This document shows positions 42,388 through 52,097 of a DNA stretch of 64,000 nucleotides, piece after piece. Made by a program: the position numbers and the translations under genes. Below the pieces are notes generated by a model. That model searched no databases and had not been told where the DNA came from. It saw only the letters and a program-made list of their open reading frames with translations. Source of the stretch: Labilibaculum sp. (lineage in GTDB: Bacteria; Bacteroidota; Bacteroidia; Bacteroidales; Marinifilaceae); assembly GCF_963664555.1 (NCBI RefSeq), contig NZ_OY761461.1, positions 4,443,769-4,507,768 of the forward strand, in the 5' to 3' direction. The number at the start of each line of letters is the position of its first letter. Within the stretch, counting starts at the first letter, position 1.

Positions 42388-44502
42388 CTATAGTAATTCA
42401 ACTTTACCCTTGGCTTTCTCAACCACTTCTTTTGCAATACCTTTTGGCACCTCAGCAAAATGATCAAATTCCATAGAAGAATTTGCCCGACCAGAAGATA
42501 AGGTTCTCAATACAGTAACGTATCCAAATTGTTCTGACAATGGTACTGTAGCATTTACAACACGTGCTCCATGCTTAGACTCCATTCCTTCAATCTGACC
42601 TCTACGCTTATTCAAGTCACCAATGATATCTCCCATGTATTCTTCAGGTGTGATAACTTCAATTTTCATGATTGGCTCAAGAAGTACTGGTTTCGCTTTA
42701 GCACAAGCTTCACGGTATCCTTGCTTAGCGGCCAATTCAAACGAAAGCTGATCAGAATCTACTGGATGGAAAGATCCGTCAAGCAACTCAACCTTTAATG
42801 AATCAACAGTATAACCTGCCAATACACCATTTTTCATTGCCTCTTTGAAACCTTTCTGTACAGATGGGATAAATTCCTTAGGGATATTACCACCTTTAAC
42901 CTTGTCTACAAACTGTAGTCCTTCTCCTTCAAAATCTGCATCAACAGGAGATAGGTTGAAAATAATATCAGCAAATTTACCACGACCACCAGACTGCTTT
43001 TTAAATACCTGACGGTGATTAACAGTTCCGGTAATAGCTTCTTTGTATGCAACCTGAGGTGCTCCCTGATTACACTCTACTTTAAATTCACGCTTCAAAC
43101 GGTCAACAATGATATCCAGGTGAAGTTCACCCATACCACTAATAACTGTTTGTCCTGATTCCTCATCAGTTTTCACATGGAAAGTTGGATCTTCTTCAGC
43201 TAATTTAGCCAATGCCATACCCATCTTATCAAGATCCTTCTGAGTTAAAGGCTCAATAGCAATACCAATTACCGGTTCTGGAAAATCCATCGATTCAAGC
43301 TCGATTGAAGTTTCTTTTTGACACAATGTATCACCAGTTCTGATATCTTTAAACCCAACGCATGCGCAAATATCACCAGCTTCTACACGATCAATAGCAT
43401 TTTGCTTATTTGAGTGCATTTGATATAAACGTGAAATACGTTCTTTGTTACCTGTTCTAACATTATAAACGTAAGAACCTGCATCAATAGATCCAGAATA
43501 CAAACGAGTAAAAGCCAAACGACCTACAAATGGGTCAGTAGCAATTTTAAATGCCAAAGCAGCCAAAGGCTCATCAACAGAAGGTTGTCTTGAAACAACT
43601 TCATCTGTTCCAGGAACTTTACCAACAATAGCATCAACATCTAAAGGAGATGGCAAGAATGTAATAACAGCATCCAACAAACGCTGAACACCTTTATTTT
43701 TAAATGCCGAACCACACAACATTGGAACAATGTCCATAGCGATAGTAGCCTTACGAATCACATCCAAAAGCTCTTGCTCTGTAATAGAATCCGGATCTTC
43801 GAAGAAACGCTCCATCAAATCCTCATCATGTACTGCAACAGCCTCAACAAGTGTTTCTCTCCACTCATTAGCTTCTTCAACTAAATAATCAGGAATATCC
43901 TCTAATGTATAATTAGTTCCGTTCTCATCATCATACCAAATAACAGCTTTCATTGCGATCAAATCAACCACACCTCTAAAGCTCTCTTCAGTTCCAATAG
44001 GAATTTGAACAGGAATTGGATTAGCCCCCAATTTCTCTCTTACTTCACGAACAGCTTTGTAAAAATCAGCACCTGAACGGTCCATTTTATTTACAAAACC
44101 CATACGTGGAACTTTATATTTATCAGCTTGTCTCCAAACTGTTTCTGATTGTGCCTCAACACCACCAACTGCACAGAAACATGCAACAGCACCATCCAAA
44201 ACACGCAATGAACGCTCTACCTCTACAGTAAAATCAACGTGACCTGGAGTATCAATGATATTTACCTGATACTTTTCACTGTCGTAATTCCAAAAACAGG
44301 TTGTTGCAGCAGAAGTAATTGTAATACCTCTTTCTTGCTCTTGCTCCATCCAGTCCATTGTAGCCGCACCATCATGCACCTCACCAATTTTGTGAGAAAC
44401 TCCGGTATAATACAAAATACGCTCAGTGGTAGTTGTTTTACCGGCGTCGATGTGCGCCATGATACCAATATTCCTGGTGAATTTTAAATCTCTCTTTGCC
44501 AT
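42388..44502 (-). CDS. fusA: Elongation factor G (canonical copy)
   Basis: Translocase GTPase, 704 residues, with intact G motifs: AHIDAGKTTTTERIL (G1), RGITITSAATT (switch I), IDTPGHVDFTVEV (switch II with the catalytic His) and NKMDRSGAD (G4). Domains II-V follow, with QSGGRGKFADI in domain IV and SELHLD-type GMGELHLDIIVDRL in domain III. Compare the second EF-G at 45923, which lacks several of these residues. In the str operon between rpsG and rpsJ. Confidence 0.98.
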   Translation of the reverse strand: MAKRDLKFTRNIGIMAHIDAGKTTTTERILYYTGVSHKIGEVHDGAATMDWMEQEQERGITITSAATTCFWNYDSEKYQVNIIDTPGHVDFTVEVERSLRVLDGAVACFCAVGGVEAQSETVWRQADKYKVPRMGFVNKMDRSGADFYKAVREVREKLGANPIPVQIPIGTEESFRGVVDLIAMKAVIWYDDENGTNYTLEDIPDYLVEEANEWRETLVEAVAVHDEDLMERFFEDPDSITEQELLDVIRKATIAMDIVPMLCGSAFKNKGVQRLLDAVITFLPSPLDVDAIVGKVPGTDEVVSRQPSVDEPLAALAFKIATDPFVGRLAFTRLYSGSIDAGSYVYNVRTGNKERISRLYQMHSNKQNAIDRVEAGDICACVGFKDIRTGDTLCQKETSIELESMDFPEPVIGIAIEPLTQKDLDKMGMALAKLAEEDPTFHVKTDEESGQTVISGMGELHLDIIVDRLKREFKVECNQGAPQVAYKEAITGTVNHRQVFKKQSGGRGKFADIIFNLSPVDADFEGEGLQFVDKVKGGNIPKEFIPSVQKGFKEAMKNGVLAGYTVDSLKVELLDGSFHPVDSDQLSFELAAKQGYREACAKAKPVLLEPIMKIEVITPEEYMGDIIGDLNKRRGQIEGMESKHGARVVNATVPLSEQFGYVTVLRTLSSGRANSSMEFDHFAEVPKGIAKEVVEKAKGKVELL

Positions 44503-44528
44503 ATTCTTTTAGAATCGCTTAACAGTTA

Positions 44529-45005
44529 TTAAAATCTAAAGTGAGCAAAAGCACGGTTAGCTTCAGCCATTCTATGTGTATCTTCTTTCTTCTTGTAAGC
44601 TCCACCTTCTTCGTTGTATCCGCCAAGAATTTCCGCAGACAATTTTTCAGCCATCGATTTACCAGATCTTTTGCGTGCAAAAAGAATCATACTTTTAATG
44701 GCGATTGAAACTTTTCTTTCAGGACGAATCTCTGTAGGAACTTGAAAAGTTGCTCCACCTACGCGTCGGCTCTTAACCTCTACTGCTGGAGTAATGTTTT
44801 CTAAAGCTTTTTTCCAAATCTCAAGTGGAGATTTCTCTAGCTTTTCTGTTTTCGTTTTAACGATTTCTAAAGCATCATAAAACACTTTAAAGGAAAGATT
44901 TTTCTTTCCGTCAACCATTAAGTCATTAACAAATCTTGTTACCAAAACGTCATTAAACTTTGGATCTGGTAATAAAATCCTCTTTTTTGGTCTTGACTTT
45001 CTCAT
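44529..45005 (-). CDS. rpsG: 30S ribosomal protein S7
   Basis: 158 residues; RKSRPKKRILLPDPKFNDVL, VKSRRVGGATFQVPTEIRPE and HRMAEANRAFAHFR are diagnostic. Nucleates head assembly. In E. coli S7 represses through the rpsL-rpsG gap; here that gap is 129 bases, long enough for a similar control (inference). Confidence 0.98.
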   Translation of the reverse strand: MRKSRPKKRILLPDPKFNDVLVTRFVNDLMVDGKKNLSFKVFYDALEIVKTKTEKLEKSPLEIWKKALENITPAVEVKSRRVGGATFQVPTEIRPERKVSIAIKSMILFARKRSGKSMAEKLSAEILGGYNEEGGAYKKKEDTHRMAEANRAFAHFRF

Positions 45006-45134
45006 TTTCTCTTAGTTTACGAGTTATCCGTTGTAGCTGCCTGGTTCAGTCTTCAAAAATCTCACGATCATTTACTCAACTTAATAGAGAACAACACATA
45101 AACATTAACTCACAGTTTTAAAAACTAGAATTAA

Positions 45135-45515
45135 TTACTTTTTAGCTTTAGGTCTCTTTGTACCATACTTAGAACGACGTTGTTTACGACCTTCTACCCC
45201 TGAAGCATCCAGAGCACCACGAACAAGGTGATATCTTACTCCTGGAAGATCCTTTACACGACCACCTCTAATCAAAACGATCGAGTGTTCCTGTAAGTTG
45301 TGTCCTTCTCCTGGAATGTAAGCATTCACTTCTTTTCCGTTAGTCAATCTAACACGGGCTACTTTACGCATTGCCGAGTTAGGCTTCTTAGGTGTAGTCG
45401 TATACACACGAACACAAACCCCTCTCCTCTGTGGACAAGAATCCAATGCCGGAGCCTTGCTTTTATCGATAAGCTTGGTTCTTCCTTTTCTAACTAACTG
45501 TTGAATTGTAGGCAT
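45135..45515 (-). CDS. rpsL: 30S ribosomal protein S12
   Basis: 126 residues, first gene of the block. TPKKPNSAMRKVARVRL carries Lys43, and GGRVKDLPGVRYHLVRGALD carries Lys88 and the Asp89 that is often methylthiolated; both lysines are wild type, so no rpsL-type streptomycin resistance is predicted. Two promoters lie upstream. Confidence 0.98.
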   Translation of the reverse strand: MPTIQQLVRKGRTKLIDKSKAPALDSCPQRRGVCVRVYTTTPKKPNSAMRKVARVRLTNGKEVNAYIPGEGHNLQEHSIVLIRGGRVKDLPGVRYHLVRGALDASGVEGRKQRRSKYGTKRPKAKK

Positions 45516-45561
45516 ATTAACAATTACTTTTTTAATTAAATATTTTTAACAATTTGGTTTG

Positions 45562-45593
45562 CAAAGGTATTATTTATTTTATAAAATCAGCAA
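45562..45593 (-). promoter_or_regulatory. Proximal promoter of the str-S10-spc-alpha block
   Basis: Minus strand TTG, 21 bases, TACCTTTG. The -7 box is 47 bases before rpsL. Matches the phylum consensus. Confidence 0.7.
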
Positions 45594-45634
45594 TTCAGCC
45601 ATGTAATTTTATAAAACCCCTTTAAATCAGCGCA

Positions 45635-45665
45635 CAAAGGTAAGAAAAGCCTTTAGAAAAGACAA
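45635..45665 (-). promoter_or_regulatory. Distal promoter of the str-S10-spc-alpha block
   Basis: Minus strand TTG, 20 bases, TACCTTTG. The -7 octamer is identical to that of the proximal promoter, 73 bases away, so the block has tandem promoters. Confidence 0.7.
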
Positions 45666-45922
45666 GTTATTCTCTATCAAAAAAATAAGCTGTTTACGTT
45701 TATTTTAAAAAGAGCCGTGCCTTCCAGTAAAATCAAGGAGTAGAAGTTAAAAATACAATCAAAATTTATGGATGTCAATTTTTTATGCCTCCGATCTCTT
45801 AATGTATATTGTATCTAACTAAAAAGTTAATTAATTTAGAAAACCTTATAAGTAAAAATGAGTTTTATCAACTTCAAACCCAAAATAAATACATTTTTTT
45901 CAAACCCAAAAAAAATACCATT

Positions 45923-48079
45923 ATGAAAGTGTATCAATCAAATGAAATTAAAAACATCGCCCTCATTGGCAATGCCGGCTCGGGTAAAACTACCCTTGCT
46001 GAAGCAATGCTATTTGAAGGCGGTGTTATTACAAGACGCGGAAACGTGGAAGATAATAGCACCGTTTCTGATTACAACCCTGTAGAACACGAATATAAGA
46101 ACTCTGTTTTTTCAACAGTTCTTTACACAGAGTGGTTAGGAAAGAAGATTAATTTTATAGATACTCCCGGCGCAGATGATTTTTCCGGAGGAGTTATTTC
46201 AGCCCTTAACGTTGTTGACACAGGCTTAATGCTTATTAATGCTGTAAATGGTGTTGAAGTAGGCACCGAAATTATAGGCCGCAGAGCCGCTGATTTAAAT
46301 AAACCTTTGATATTTGTTATTAATCAACTCGATCATGACAAAGCTAATTTTGAGCTGTGCATTGAATCAGCCAAAACTAATTTTGGGAACAAAGTTTCAA
46401 TCGTACAATATCCCGTAAACGTTGGCGTAAATTTTAATGCTCTTATTGATGTCCTAAAAATGAAAATGTACCAATGGGGGCCTGACGGAGGAGAACCGGA
46501 AATACTTCCAATACCGGACACTGAAATTGACAAGGCCAATGAACTGCACAATGAACTTGTTGAATCGGCCGCGGAAAATGATGAAGCGCTAATGGAACTT
46601 TATTTTGAAAAAGGGACTTTAACAGAAGATGAAATGAGAACCGGAATGAAAAAAGGAATGATCGCATGTGATTTCTTTCCTGTTTTCTGCGTTTCAGCGA
46701 AAAAAGATATGGGAGTGCGTCGCTTAATGGAATTCATTGGAAACATAGTTCCCTATGTAACAGAAATGCCTGCCATACCAACAGTGAGCGGAAGAGAAGC
46801 AAAATGCGACCCTAATGCCCCAACTTCAGCTTTCGTATTTAAAACATCTATAGAACCCCATATTGGAGAAGTAAGTTACTTTAAAGTTATATCAGGAAGA
46901 ATTAAAGAAGGTGACGATTTAATCAATATTAATAACAACATAAAAGAAAGAGTTTCCCAACTGTATGTTATTGCAGGTCGAAACAGAGAGAGAGTTAGTG
47001 AGCTTGTTGCCGGCGATATCGGCGCAACTGTGAAATTGAAAAACACGAAAAACAATCATACATTAAATTGTAAAGATTGTGATTTTGTATACAAGGACAT
47101 CAAATTTCCTGAACCAAAATACAGAACCGCAGTAAAAGCTAAAGATGATGCTGATGATGAAAAACTAGGAGAACTTCTACATAGAATGCACGAAGAAGAC
47201 CCTACAATAACAATAGAATATTCAAAAGAACTAAAACAAATCATATTGCACGGACAGGGTGAATTCCATATGAATACCCTTAAATGGAGATTAAGTCATA
47301 ACGATCATATTGAAATTGAGTTTCTAACTCCTAAAATTCCTTATCGAGAGACAATCACCAAACTTGCTCAGGCAGATTATCGCCACAAAAAACAATCCGG
47401 AGGATCTGGTCAATTTGGAGAAGTTCACATGATCATTGAACCATACACAGAAGGGATGCCTGATCCTGCAATGTACAAAATTGATGGGAAAGAAATGAAG
47501 GTAAACTTACGTAGCACTGATGTAACCAATTTAAGCTGGGGTGGGAAATTAGTTTTCTGCAACTGTATAGTTGGAGGTGCAATTGATACCCGCTTTCTTC
47601 CAGCCATTCAAAAAGGTATTATGGAAAAGATGGATGAAGGCCCGCTTACAGGATCATATGCCAGAGATATCCGAGTAGTTGTTTATGATGGTAAGATGCA
47701 CGCAGTTGATTCCAATGAAATTTCATTTAGACTAGCAGGCCGACATGCTTTTAGCGCCGCTTTTAAAAATGCAGGACCTAAAATCCTTGAACCAATATAT
47801 AATATTGAAGTATTGGTACCTGAAGACCGAATGGGTGATGTAATGAGCGATTTGCAATCTCGCCGTGCAATGATTATGGGCATGGAAGCTGAAAAAGGAT
47901 TTCAAAAGATTCTAGCCAAAGTTCCTTTAAAGGAAATGAACAAATACTCTACTACGTTAAGTTCTTTAACCAGAGGCCGAGCTCAATTTACCATGAAGTT
48001 TGACACCTACGAAAAAGTTCCAAACGAAGTTCAGGTTGAACTTTTAGCAGCTTACCAAGAAGAAACTGCTGAAGCATAA
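45923..48079 (+). CDS. EF-G-like translation factor (EF-G2 type) with altered GTPase centre
   Basis: 718 residues from the ATG at 45923 (MKVYQSNEIKNIALIGNAGS), colinear with EF-G through domains I-V (QSGGSGQFGEVHM in domain IV, ILEPIYNIEVLVPEDRMGDV in domain V). The P-loop GNAGSGKTT is intact. However, switch I lacks RGITI (HEYKNSVFST instead), switch II reads DTPGADDF with Ala84 in place of the catalytic His, and G4 is NQLD rather than NKMD. Bacteroides thetaiotaomicron has a paralog, EF-G2, reported to support translation without GTP hydrolysis; this protein probably belongs there. Divergent from the operon holding canonical fusA. Not a Tet(M)-type protection protein by these motifs. Confidence 0.9.
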   Translation: MKVYQSNEIKNIALIGNAGSGKTTLAEAMLFEGGVITRRGNVEDNSTVSDYNPVEHEYKNSVFSTVLYTEWLGKKINFIDTPGADDFSGGVISALNVVDTGLMLINAVNGVEVGTEIIGRRAADLNKPLIFVINQLDHDKANFELCIESAKTNFGNKVSIVQYPVNVGVNFNALIDVLKMKMYQWGPDGGEPEILPIPDTEIDKANELHNELVESAAENDEALMELYFEKGTLTEDEMRTGMKKGMIACDFFPVFCVSAKKDMGVRRLMEFIGNIVPYVTEMPAIPTVSGREAKCDPNAPTSAFVFKTSIEPHIGEVSYFKVISGRIKEGDDLININNNIKERVSQLYVIAGRNRERVSELVAGDIGATVKLKNTKNNHTLNCKDCDFVYKDIKFPEPKYRTAVKAKDDADDEKLGELLHRMHEEDPTITIEYSKELKQIILHGQGEFHMNTLKWRLSHNDHIEIEFLTPKIPYRETITKLAQADYRHKKQSGGSGQFGEVHMIIEPYTEGMPDPAMYKIDGKEMKVNLRSTDVTNLSWGGKLVFCNCIVGGAIDTRFLPAIQKGIMEKMDEGPLTGSYARDIRVVVYDGKMHAVDSNEISFRLAGRHAFSAAFKNAGPKILEPIYNIEVLVPEDRMGDVMSDLQSRRAMIMGMEAEKGFQKILAKVPLKEMNKYSTTLSSLTRGRAQFTMKFDTYEKVPNEVQVELLAAYQEETAEA

Positions 48080-48082
48080 CAA

Positions 48083-48110
48083 AAAAAAGGCCTCATTCGA
48101 GGCCTTTTTC
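48083..48110. terminator. Bidirectional terminator, EF-G2 / T9SS cargo gene
   Basis: AAAAAGGCCTC and GAGGCCTTTTT pair perfectly around ATTC, a few bases after the EF-G2 stop and before the convergent gene's stop. Confidence 0.93.
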
Positions 48111-48135
48111 TATTTATACTTTATATCTCAATATC

Positions 48136-49473
48136 CTATTTTCTGATCAGCATAAAAGATCCTTTTTTAGTATATTTCTTTTTTTGTTCTTCTCTGCCCG
48201 TTGCTGTTATCACATAAAAGTAGGTTCCCGGAGTTGCCCACTTCCCGTTCAACTTTCCATTCCATCCACCATCAGGATCTCTCCATTCATAAATAACTTT
48301 TCCCCAACGATTAAATATTGTCGCACTAAAACTTTTTAGGGATTGCGATTTCACCCTAAAAATATCATTTCTACCATCTCCGTTAGGTGTAAAAACATTT
48401 GGAACCTGCACCAAAGAAGTATCCACTACAATTGGTGTTCCTTCTGTCTTTAAATAAAACTCATCAATACATGTTTCCGGCCCTTTATCTGAAGATACGA
48501 TTAGTTTCACATAGTAGTTACCTGGATGTAAATAAGTGTAAGCAATAGGCCCCTCATCTGTAATTATTCCATCAACAAGAAGATTACTTTCAACAGTGGT
48601 GACATCTGCAACACGATCAAAATCCTGATAAAGGAACCATTCAAAATCATCAGCATTCACAGATTCGTTTCTGAACTCTACTTCCAAAGGAGCTTCGCCA
48701 GTCATCGGATCAACAGAAAATTCTGCTTTTACAACATATGTTTCAGAAGATATCATTGATGACACGTACTTATTTCCACACTCATCGGTAACTGTCATTA
48801 AATAATCTCTTTCACCTTCAAAAGCTTCACCATCAAAGAAACTCTTTACCGTGCCATCGTAATTCGCAAATGAGGTTCGCTGAACACTCTCACCATTAAT
48901 ACCCCCACGCTTTAATTCAAAAACATAGGTTGCAGGAAGTAATATTTCATTTATTGAAGGAATGTTCAGATATTTTAACTGGGCAACAACATAAGATGAA
49001 CTAAAGAATACACCTGCGCAATCTACTCGCAAAAGACTAAAACTTGGTTGCTGAGAACTTACCAATCTATTTAACACCCAAGCCTGATCATTAAAAGAAT
49101 TAACACCATTCGTAGCTTCAACTTTATACAATCCATTAGGCAAATTAGTCAATATTGATTCTGTAGAAGTATTAACCGAAGGAATCGATATTGCAAAAGA
49201 GCCTGTTCCAGAATCCCATTTTGTCCAGGTGAAAGTCCAGCCTGAAGTTCCATCATTAGAGACTGCTTTTAATTCGCCAGCGCCAGTACCTATATTGTCA
49301 CAAAAAACAAAAACATCATCCTGTGGTGAACTCGTATACTGAGTTACCGAGCTATAACTTGCCGTTGATGCAGTAATCTGCGAGAAAATGGGATTAGACA
49401 AAATTGCAAACGTCACAAGAAGTGAATAGCGAAAAATGGTCATCGAATCTATTAAGCTGGACTTAATTCTCAT
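48136..49473 (-). CDS. Secreted protein with T9SS type B sorting domain
   Basis: 445 residues. A signal peptide (MTIFRYSLLVTFAILSNPIF, or 10 residues longer from the first ATG) is followed by beta-rich adhesin-like sequence, a PKD-like domain at about 245-340 (FSVDPMTGEAPLEVEF ... YTYLHPGNYYVKLIV) and the gliding-motility-associated C-terminal domain: VPNVFTPNGDGRNDIFRV, FNRWGKVIYEW, GGWNGKLNGKWATPGTYFYV. This C-terminal signal sends proteins through the type IX system to the cell surface. Probably a structural surface protein; ligand unknown. Flanked by a shared terminator. Confidence 0.9.
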   Translation of the reverse strand: MRIKSSLIDSMTIFRYSLLVTFAILSNPIFSQITASTASYSSVTQYTSSPQDDVFVFCDNIGTGAGELKAVSNDGTSGWTFTWTKWDSGTGSFAISIPSVNTSTESILTNLPNGLYKVEATNGVNSFNDQAWVLNRLVSSQQPSFSLLRVDCAGVFFSSSYVVAQLKYLNIPSINEILLPATYVFELKRGGINGESVQRTSFANYDGTVKSFFDGEAFEGERDYLMTVTDECGNKYVSSMISSETYVVKAEFSVDPMTGEAPLEVEFRNESVNADDFEWFLYQDFDRVADVTTVESNLLVDGIITDEGPIAYTYLHPGNYYVKLIVSSDKGPETCIDEFYLKTEGTPIVVDTSLVQVPNVFTPNGDGRNDIFRVKSQSLKSFSATIFNRWGKVIYEWRDPDGGWNGKLNGKWATPGTYFYVITATGREEQKKKYTKKGSFMLIRK

Positions 49474-49766
49474 AGTGATGTATGAATAGTTTTATGATAT
49501 ATCTGGAATTACAATATTAAAAAAATTAAGCCGTTTTTTCTATTATTAAACAATTATCTTTATTTTCAGAATACACACCAAGAGATAAACCGAACCAGCA
49601 AAAGACAACAGTAAGACCTCGAAAAACATCCCGCTACCAAACTGATTTACTTTGAATTAAACACCTTTTACGGATTTAATTCTGGAGTTATATTCAAAAA
49701 AAGAACGGAAATTACGGTTCAAATATTATTTTTGAGCTTCGAAATAATTGGAAAGACAAAAAGAGA
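49474..49766. other. Divergent intergenic region before pcrA
   Basis: 293 bases between the T9SS cargo gene and the helicase. Only a TATTTTTG element (49727-49734), 33 bases before the helicase ATG, looks promoter-like; its -33 box is unclear. Nothing else recognised. Confidence 0.4.
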
Positions 49767-52085
49767 ATGGAATATTTAAATGAGTTAAATCCGGTACAAC
49801 GAGAAGCCGTTGAGAATATTAATGGAGCATCACTGGTTATTGCCGGGGCCGGATCGGGCAAAACCAGGGTTTTAACCTATCGAATTGCCCATCTTCTAAA
49901 TCATAAAATTCCTGCTTACTCTATTTTAGCTTTAACTTTTACCAATAAAGCGGCACGGGAAATGAAAGAGAGGATTGGGAATCTTGTCGATCAACAGCAG
50001 TCTCAATCGCTTTGGATGGGAACTTTTCACTCCATATTTTCGAAAATATTACGATACGAAGCCGAGCATTTGGGTTTTGATTCCAATTTTACGATTTACG
50101 ACACTCAAGATTCACGCAATCTACTTAGAGCTATTGTCAGAGAGATGCAACTTGATGATAAAGTATATAAAGCAAATGAAGTTTTGAATCGCATTTCATC
50201 AGCAAAGAATAATTTGGTTACTGCAAATGCATACGCTCAAAATTCCAACATTCAAAAAATTGACTCGAGCAATCGCCGCCCACTAATTTTTGAAATTTAC
50301 AAAAAATACAGCCAGCGATGCCGGCAAGCCAATGCAATGGATTTTGATGATCTTTTATTGCAAACCAATATCCTTTTTAAAACCAATCCGGAAATTTTAA
50401 CCAAGTACCAAAACAAATTTAAATATGTTTTGGTTGATGAGTATCAGGATACCAATTACTCACAATATTTAATTGTAAAAAAGCTAGCCGAAAACCACAA
50501 AAACGTATGTGTTGTAGGTGATGACGCTCAGAGTATCTATTCATTTCGCGGTGCTAAAATTGAAAACATACTCAATTTCAAAAACGACTATCCAAATTAC
50601 AAGCTTTATAAGTTAGAACAGAATTACAGATCGACACAAAATATTGTAAATGCTGCAAATAGTGTTATTCATAAAAACCGTGATCAGATAAAAAAAGTAT
50701 CCTTTTCGGAAAACGAAGAAGGAGAAAAAATAAAAGTTGTTAAAGCTCTTACCGATCACGAAGAGGGATATATTGTTGCCAATGCAATTTACGAAGAAAG
50801 AATGCGTGAACATCTTCAATATCAGGATTTTGCAATTCTCTACAGAACCAATGCTCAATCGCGGATTTTCGAAGAATCCTTACGCAAACTAAATTTGCCC
50901 TATAAAATATATGGCGGACTTTCCTTTTATCAGAGAAAAGAAATCAAGGATTTGCTTTCCTATTTCCGCATGACGGTAAACCCTAATGATGAAGAAGCAA
51001 TCAAAAGGGTGATTAACTATCCTAAAAGAGGAATTGGAGATACTACCGTTAGTAAACTGCAGGATGCTGCCACCCAAAACGAATGCAGTATCTGGGATGT
51101 GATTTGTGGTCTAAACCAAAGACCCTACGGAATCAACTCCGGAACCATCTCGAAACTGATGAAATTTGCAGCTTTAATCACTGATTTTCAAAAAAGAAAA
51201 GATACAGATTCAGCAATTGACTTAGCAAACCATATTGCGAAAACAACCGGTATTGTTCAGGATCTTTATAATGACCGATCGCCTGAAGGAGTCTCCCGGC
51301 ATGAAAATATTCAGGAACTGTTAAACGGTATTCAGGAATTTACACAAAACTCATTGGAAGAAGGCAACGAATTGCAATTGGCCAATTATCTGGAAGATGT
51401 TGCACTCTTAACCGATCAGGACAAAGATAAGGATGAAGACCGGAACAAAGTGACCTTAATGACCATTCACTCGGCAAAAGGGCTTGAGTTTTCGCACCTG
51501 CATATCGTTGGATTGGAAGAGGATCTGTTTCCTTCACAGATGGCTACCAGTACACAGCAGGAATTAGAAGAGGAACGCAGGCTGTTTTATGTTGCACTAA
51601 CCAGGGCAGAAACCAAAGTCACCCTATCGTTTGCCAAATCTAGATACAAATGGGGAAACATGAGTTATCCCCGACCAAGTCGTTTTATCAATGAAATTGA
51701 TGAAAAATATATAGATCTTCAATATGAATCGGAGCCTGATTTTTCCGGAGTCAGAAACGAAAACTTTCACAGCAGCACCGATTCTGAAATCATAAGTCAA
51801 CCAAAAAGATTCGAAGCAAAACAAAGTTTCTCAGCGAAACCAAAACTAAATCAACCCATTACCCGTAACAATACAAGTAGTAGTCAGGCTAATGACCCTA
51901 ATTTTATCCCTTCCAATCCAGAACAGATACAATCAGGTATGATTGTAGAACATCAACGCTTTGGCAAAGGAAAAGTTTTGCAAATGGAAGGAAGCAAACC
52001 AAACATTAAAGCAACCGTATTTTTTCAAAATGTGGGCCAAAAACAGTTACTGCTAAAATTTGCAAAACTTAAAATTGTTGGATAA
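49767..52085 (+). CDS. pcrA: UvrD/PcrA-type superfamily 1A DNA helicase
   Basis: 3'-5' helicase of repair and replication-fork rescue. 772 residues with all SF1A motifs: Q-motif LNELNPVQREAVENINGASL, Walker A GAGSGKTRVLTYRI, Ia ALTFTNKAAREMKERI, motif II VLVDEYQDTNYSQY, III GDDAQSIYSFRGA, IV LEQNYRSTQNIVNAAN, V LMTIHSAKGLEF, VI LFYVALTRAETKV. A C-terminal Tudor-like tail (GMIVEHQRFGKGKVLQMEG) matches PcrA/UvrD proteins that bind RNA polymerase. Monocistronic. Confidence 0.96.
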   Translation: MEYLNELNPVQREAVENINGASLVIAGAGSGKTRVLTYRIAHLLNHKIPAYSILALTFTNKAAREMKERIGNLVDQQQSQSLWMGTFHSIFSKILRYEAEHLGFDSNFTIYDTQDSRNLLRAIVREMQLDDKVYKANEVLNRISSAKNNLVTANAYAQNSNIQKIDSSNRRPLIFEIYKKYSQRCRQANAMDFDDLLLQTNILFKTNPEILTKYQNKFKYVLVDEYQDTNYSQYLIVKKLAENHKNVCVVGDDAQSIYSFRGAKIENILNFKNDYPNYKLYKLEQNYRSTQNIVNAANSVIHKNRDQIKKVSFSENEEGEKIKVVKALTDHEEGYIVANAIYEERMREHLQYQDFAILYRTNAQSRIFEESLRKLNLPYKIYGGLSFYQRKEIKDLLSYFRMTVNPNDEEAIKRVINYPKRGIGDTTVSKLQDAATQNECSIWDVICGLNQRPYGINSGTISKLMKFAALITDFQKRKDTDSAIDLANHIAKTTGIVQDLYNDRSPEGVSRHENIQELLNGIQEFTQNSLEEGNELQLANYLEDVALLTDQDKDKDEDRNKVTLMTIHSAKGLEFSHLHIVGLEEDLFPSQMATSTQQELEEERRLFYVALTRAETKVTLSFAKSRYKWGNMSYPRPSRFINEIDEKYIDLQYESEPDFSGVRNENFHSSTDSEIISQPKRFEAKQSFSAKPKLNQPITRNNTSSSQANDPNFIPSNPEQIQSGMIVEHQRFGKGKVLQMEGSKPNIKATVFFQNVGQKQLLLKFAKLKIVG

Positions 52086-52097
52086 ATACGCTAACTA

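Larger units (their letters stand above)
45516..45922. other. Divergent promoter region, rpsL / second EF-G
   Basis: 407 bases between divergent genes. It holds two minus-strand promoters for the ribosomal block. For the plus strand no strong TAnnTTTG box was found. An upstream in-frame ATG at 45809 would extend the EF-G paralog by 38 residues, but the added sequence does not look like EF-G. Confidence 0.6.

Noticed and set aside
27530..45515. Insertion, inversion or missing gene within the ribosomal block
   Set aside because: The order rpsL to rplQ is the standard one for Bacteroidota; rpmD and rpmJ were found by reading the gaps.
45809..45922. Upstream ATG giving a 756-residue EF-G2
   Set aside because: The additional 38 residues (Asn/Lys-rich) have no EF-G counterpart, and the ATG at 45923 precedes the normal domain start.
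45923..48079. Tet(M)-type ribosomal protection gene
   Set aside because: Those proteins keep the switch II His and NKxD; here both are changed, and the sequence follows the EF-G2 pattern.
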